7,285 nucleotides of DNA, taken from the NCBI GenBank assembly GCA_003250275.1, contig QKGW01000148.1, positions 1 to 7,285 on the forward strand, read 5' to 3'. The position numbers were made by a program, and so were the translations under genes. Below the pieces are notes generated by a model that worked only from the letters and a program-made list of their open reading frames with translations, did not search any database and was not told the origin of the DNA. This document shows, piece by piece, positions 6,214-7,285 of the stretch (position 1 is the first letter of the stretch; each line of letters opens with the position of its first letter). Source of the stretch: Alphaproteobacteria bacterium. GTDB lineage: Bacteria; Pseudomonadota; Alphaproteobacteria; Rhodospirillales; Rhodospirillaceae.

Positions 6214-7285
6214 ATGCCTACCGCCCGCCCTCGCCTCGCCGACATCGACAACCTCCGCTGGAGCGTCATCCTCCTGGTCCTCGGCGTGCACGCGGCGATC
6301 CCCTACAGCCACCTCGGCCCCTGGTACGTCTACGATCCGCGCCAGCCGTCGCCGCTCGAAACCCATCTCTTTCTCGCCTTCGAGGCGACGTCGCAGGCGT
6401 TCTTCATGGGCCTGCTGTTCTTCCTCGCCGGACTGTTCGCGGCACCCGCGTGCGACCGCCGCGGCATCGCCGGTTTCGTGCGCGAACGCCTGATCCGCCT
6501 CGGCATTCCCGCGCTGCTGTTCATGGCGGTCGTCCAGCCGCTGATCATCTGTTACCTGATGCGGCTCTGGCCGCAGGGCTTCTGGAAAGGATGGCTGTTC
6601 GGCTACCTGCCGACCACGTATTTCCTCTCCGGCAGCGGCCCGATGTGGTTCGTTCTCGCGCTGCTGATCTTCTCGCTGATCTACGCCCTCGCGCGCCGCC
6701 TCGGCATCTCGCTGCGCCCGCCGCTGCCCGCGAGCGCCGCCGGGCTGGCCGGCCTGGGGCTGATCGTCGCGGCGTGCGCCTACGCCATCCGCACGGTCCT
6801 GCCGATCGGCACGAGCGTCCTCAACATGCAGCTCTGCTATTTCGCGCAGTACGTGGTGCTGTTCTGGGCGGGAATCGCGGCGGCGCGGCAGGACGCGCTC
6901 GCCCGCGTTCCGGAGTGGCGCCCGTGGATCGGTTGGGCGCTGGCGCTCGGCCTGCCCGCCGCGTGGCTAGCGCTGTCCACGATTACCGGTACGGGGCGCG
7001 GCAACTGGCTCTATCTCGGCAACGGCACCTGGCAGAGCGCCGTCTACGCCCTGTGGGAATCGCTGGTCTGCGTGTTCGTCGGCGTCGCGCTGCTGTCGCT
7101 CTACCGCAAGCACGTGAGCGCGGCCACGCGTGCGACTCGCTTCCTCTCCGACAATGCCTTCGGCGTCTACGTCTTCCACACGCCGATCCTGGTGGCGCTG
7201 ACGGTGCTGATGAACGGCGAGGATTGGTCGCCCGGCGCAAAATTCGCGCTGACCTTCATCGGCACCACGATCCTCTCGTTCGCGT
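6214..7285 (+). CDS. Acyltransferase-3 family integral membrane protein (3' end outside window)
   Basis: Predicted inner-membrane O-acyltransferase of the AT3 (OafB/NodX/OpgC-like) superfamily, which moves acetyl or other acyl groups onto sugars of polysaccharides, glycans or antibiotics. The 357 visible codons have no stop; family members are usually 350-400 aa, so little is missing. DNLRWSVILLVLGVHA near the N-terminus gives R15 and H26, matching the R/K-X10-H motif of AT3 domains. Also present are GSGPMWFVLALLIF (140-153), resembling the family WFL motif, and FLSDNAFGVYVFHTPI (310-325), resembling the C-terminal conserved helix. Many hydrophobic segments alternate with short Arg-rich loops. 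The ATG lacks a clear Shine-Dalgarno sequence (upstream is CCGGCCGCCGCC), and no better ATG/GTG/TTG was found in the nearby in-frame upstream sequence. Transcribed away from the liv-type operon and probably unrelated to it. The acceptor is unknown. Confidence 0.85.
   Translation, partial: MPTARPRLADIDNLRWSVILLVLGVHAAIPYSHLGPWYVYDPRQPSPLETHLFLAFEATSQAFFMGLLFFLAGLFAAPACDRRGIAGFVRERLIRLGIPALLFMAVVQPLIICYLMRLWPQGFWKGWLFGYLPTTYFLSGSGPMWFVLALLIFSLIYALARRLGISLRPPLPASAAGLAGLGLIVAACAYAIRTVLPIGTSVLNMQLCYFAQYVVLFWAGIAAARQDALARVPEWRPWIGWALALGLPAAWLALSTITGTGRGNWLYLGNGTWQSAVYALWESLVCVFVGVALLSLYRKHVSAATRATRFLSDNAFGVYVFHTPILVALTVLMNGEDWSPGAKFALTFIGTTILSFA

Noticed and set aside
6086..6493. Short open frames in the promoter gap and over the acyltransferase start (both strands)
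   Set aside because: No motifs or ribosome sites, and they overlap the acyltransferase frame, which has clear AT3 motifs.
1..7285. CRISPR arrays, tRNA/rRNA genes, insertion sequences, phage or toxin-antitoxin/defence modules
   Set aside because: No regularly spaced repeats, RNA-gene signatures, transposase motifs or terminal inverted repeats were seen by eye; the window is accounted for by eight genes and short intergenic gaps.

Overview
The window is GC-rich except for one AT-rich promoter gap. It is dominated by a minus-strand operon of seven genes, read from high to low coordinates: FadR-type GntR regulator (6029-5250), Tat-exported periplasmic binding protein (5217-4015), LivH-type permease (3954-3094), LivM-type permease (3091-2120), LivG-type ATPase (2123-1371), LivF-type ATPase (1371-673), and an M20-family N-carbamoyl-amino-acid hydrolase / beta-ureidopropionase-like amidase (657 to beyond the left edge). 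A separate plus-strand gene, an acyltransferase-3 family membrane protein, begins at 6214 and runs off the right edge. The base composition, the twin-arginine signal on the binding protein and the gene families fit a Gram-negative, high-GC proteobacterium, probably an alphaproteobacterium. No 16S or other phylogenetic marker is present, so this is only an inference.

The layout is compact. livG/livF overlap by 1 base (TGATG), livM/livG by 4 bases (ATGA), livH and livM are 2 bases apart, and the hydrolase starts 15 bases after livF. Only two internal gaps are larger: 32 bases between the regulator and the binding protein, and 60 bases between the binding protein and livH. The second gap holds a perfect 11-bp stem-loop, a likely device for making more binding protein than membrane components. 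The 184-bp gap 6030-6213 separates the operon from the divergent acyltransferase. Its AT-rich part holds a good -10 box for the operon followed immediately by a perfect 16-bp palindrome, the best candidate operator for the GntR regulator, and a second inverted repeat further upstream.

Working model (inference): the binding protein captures an amino-acid-like compound in the periplasm, LivHMGF imports it, and the M20 hydrolase removes a carbamoyl (ureido) or similar amide group in the cytoplasm, releasing an amino acid plus ammonia and CO2. The regulator, first gene of its own operon, would sense the substrate or product and control the operon from the palindrome. N-carbamoyl-amino acids, N-carbamoyl-beta-alanine from pyrimidine breakdown, or allantoate-like ureides are plausible substrates. 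Each part belongs to a well-known family. What deserves a second look is the combination and the regulatory DNA, not a wholly new system.
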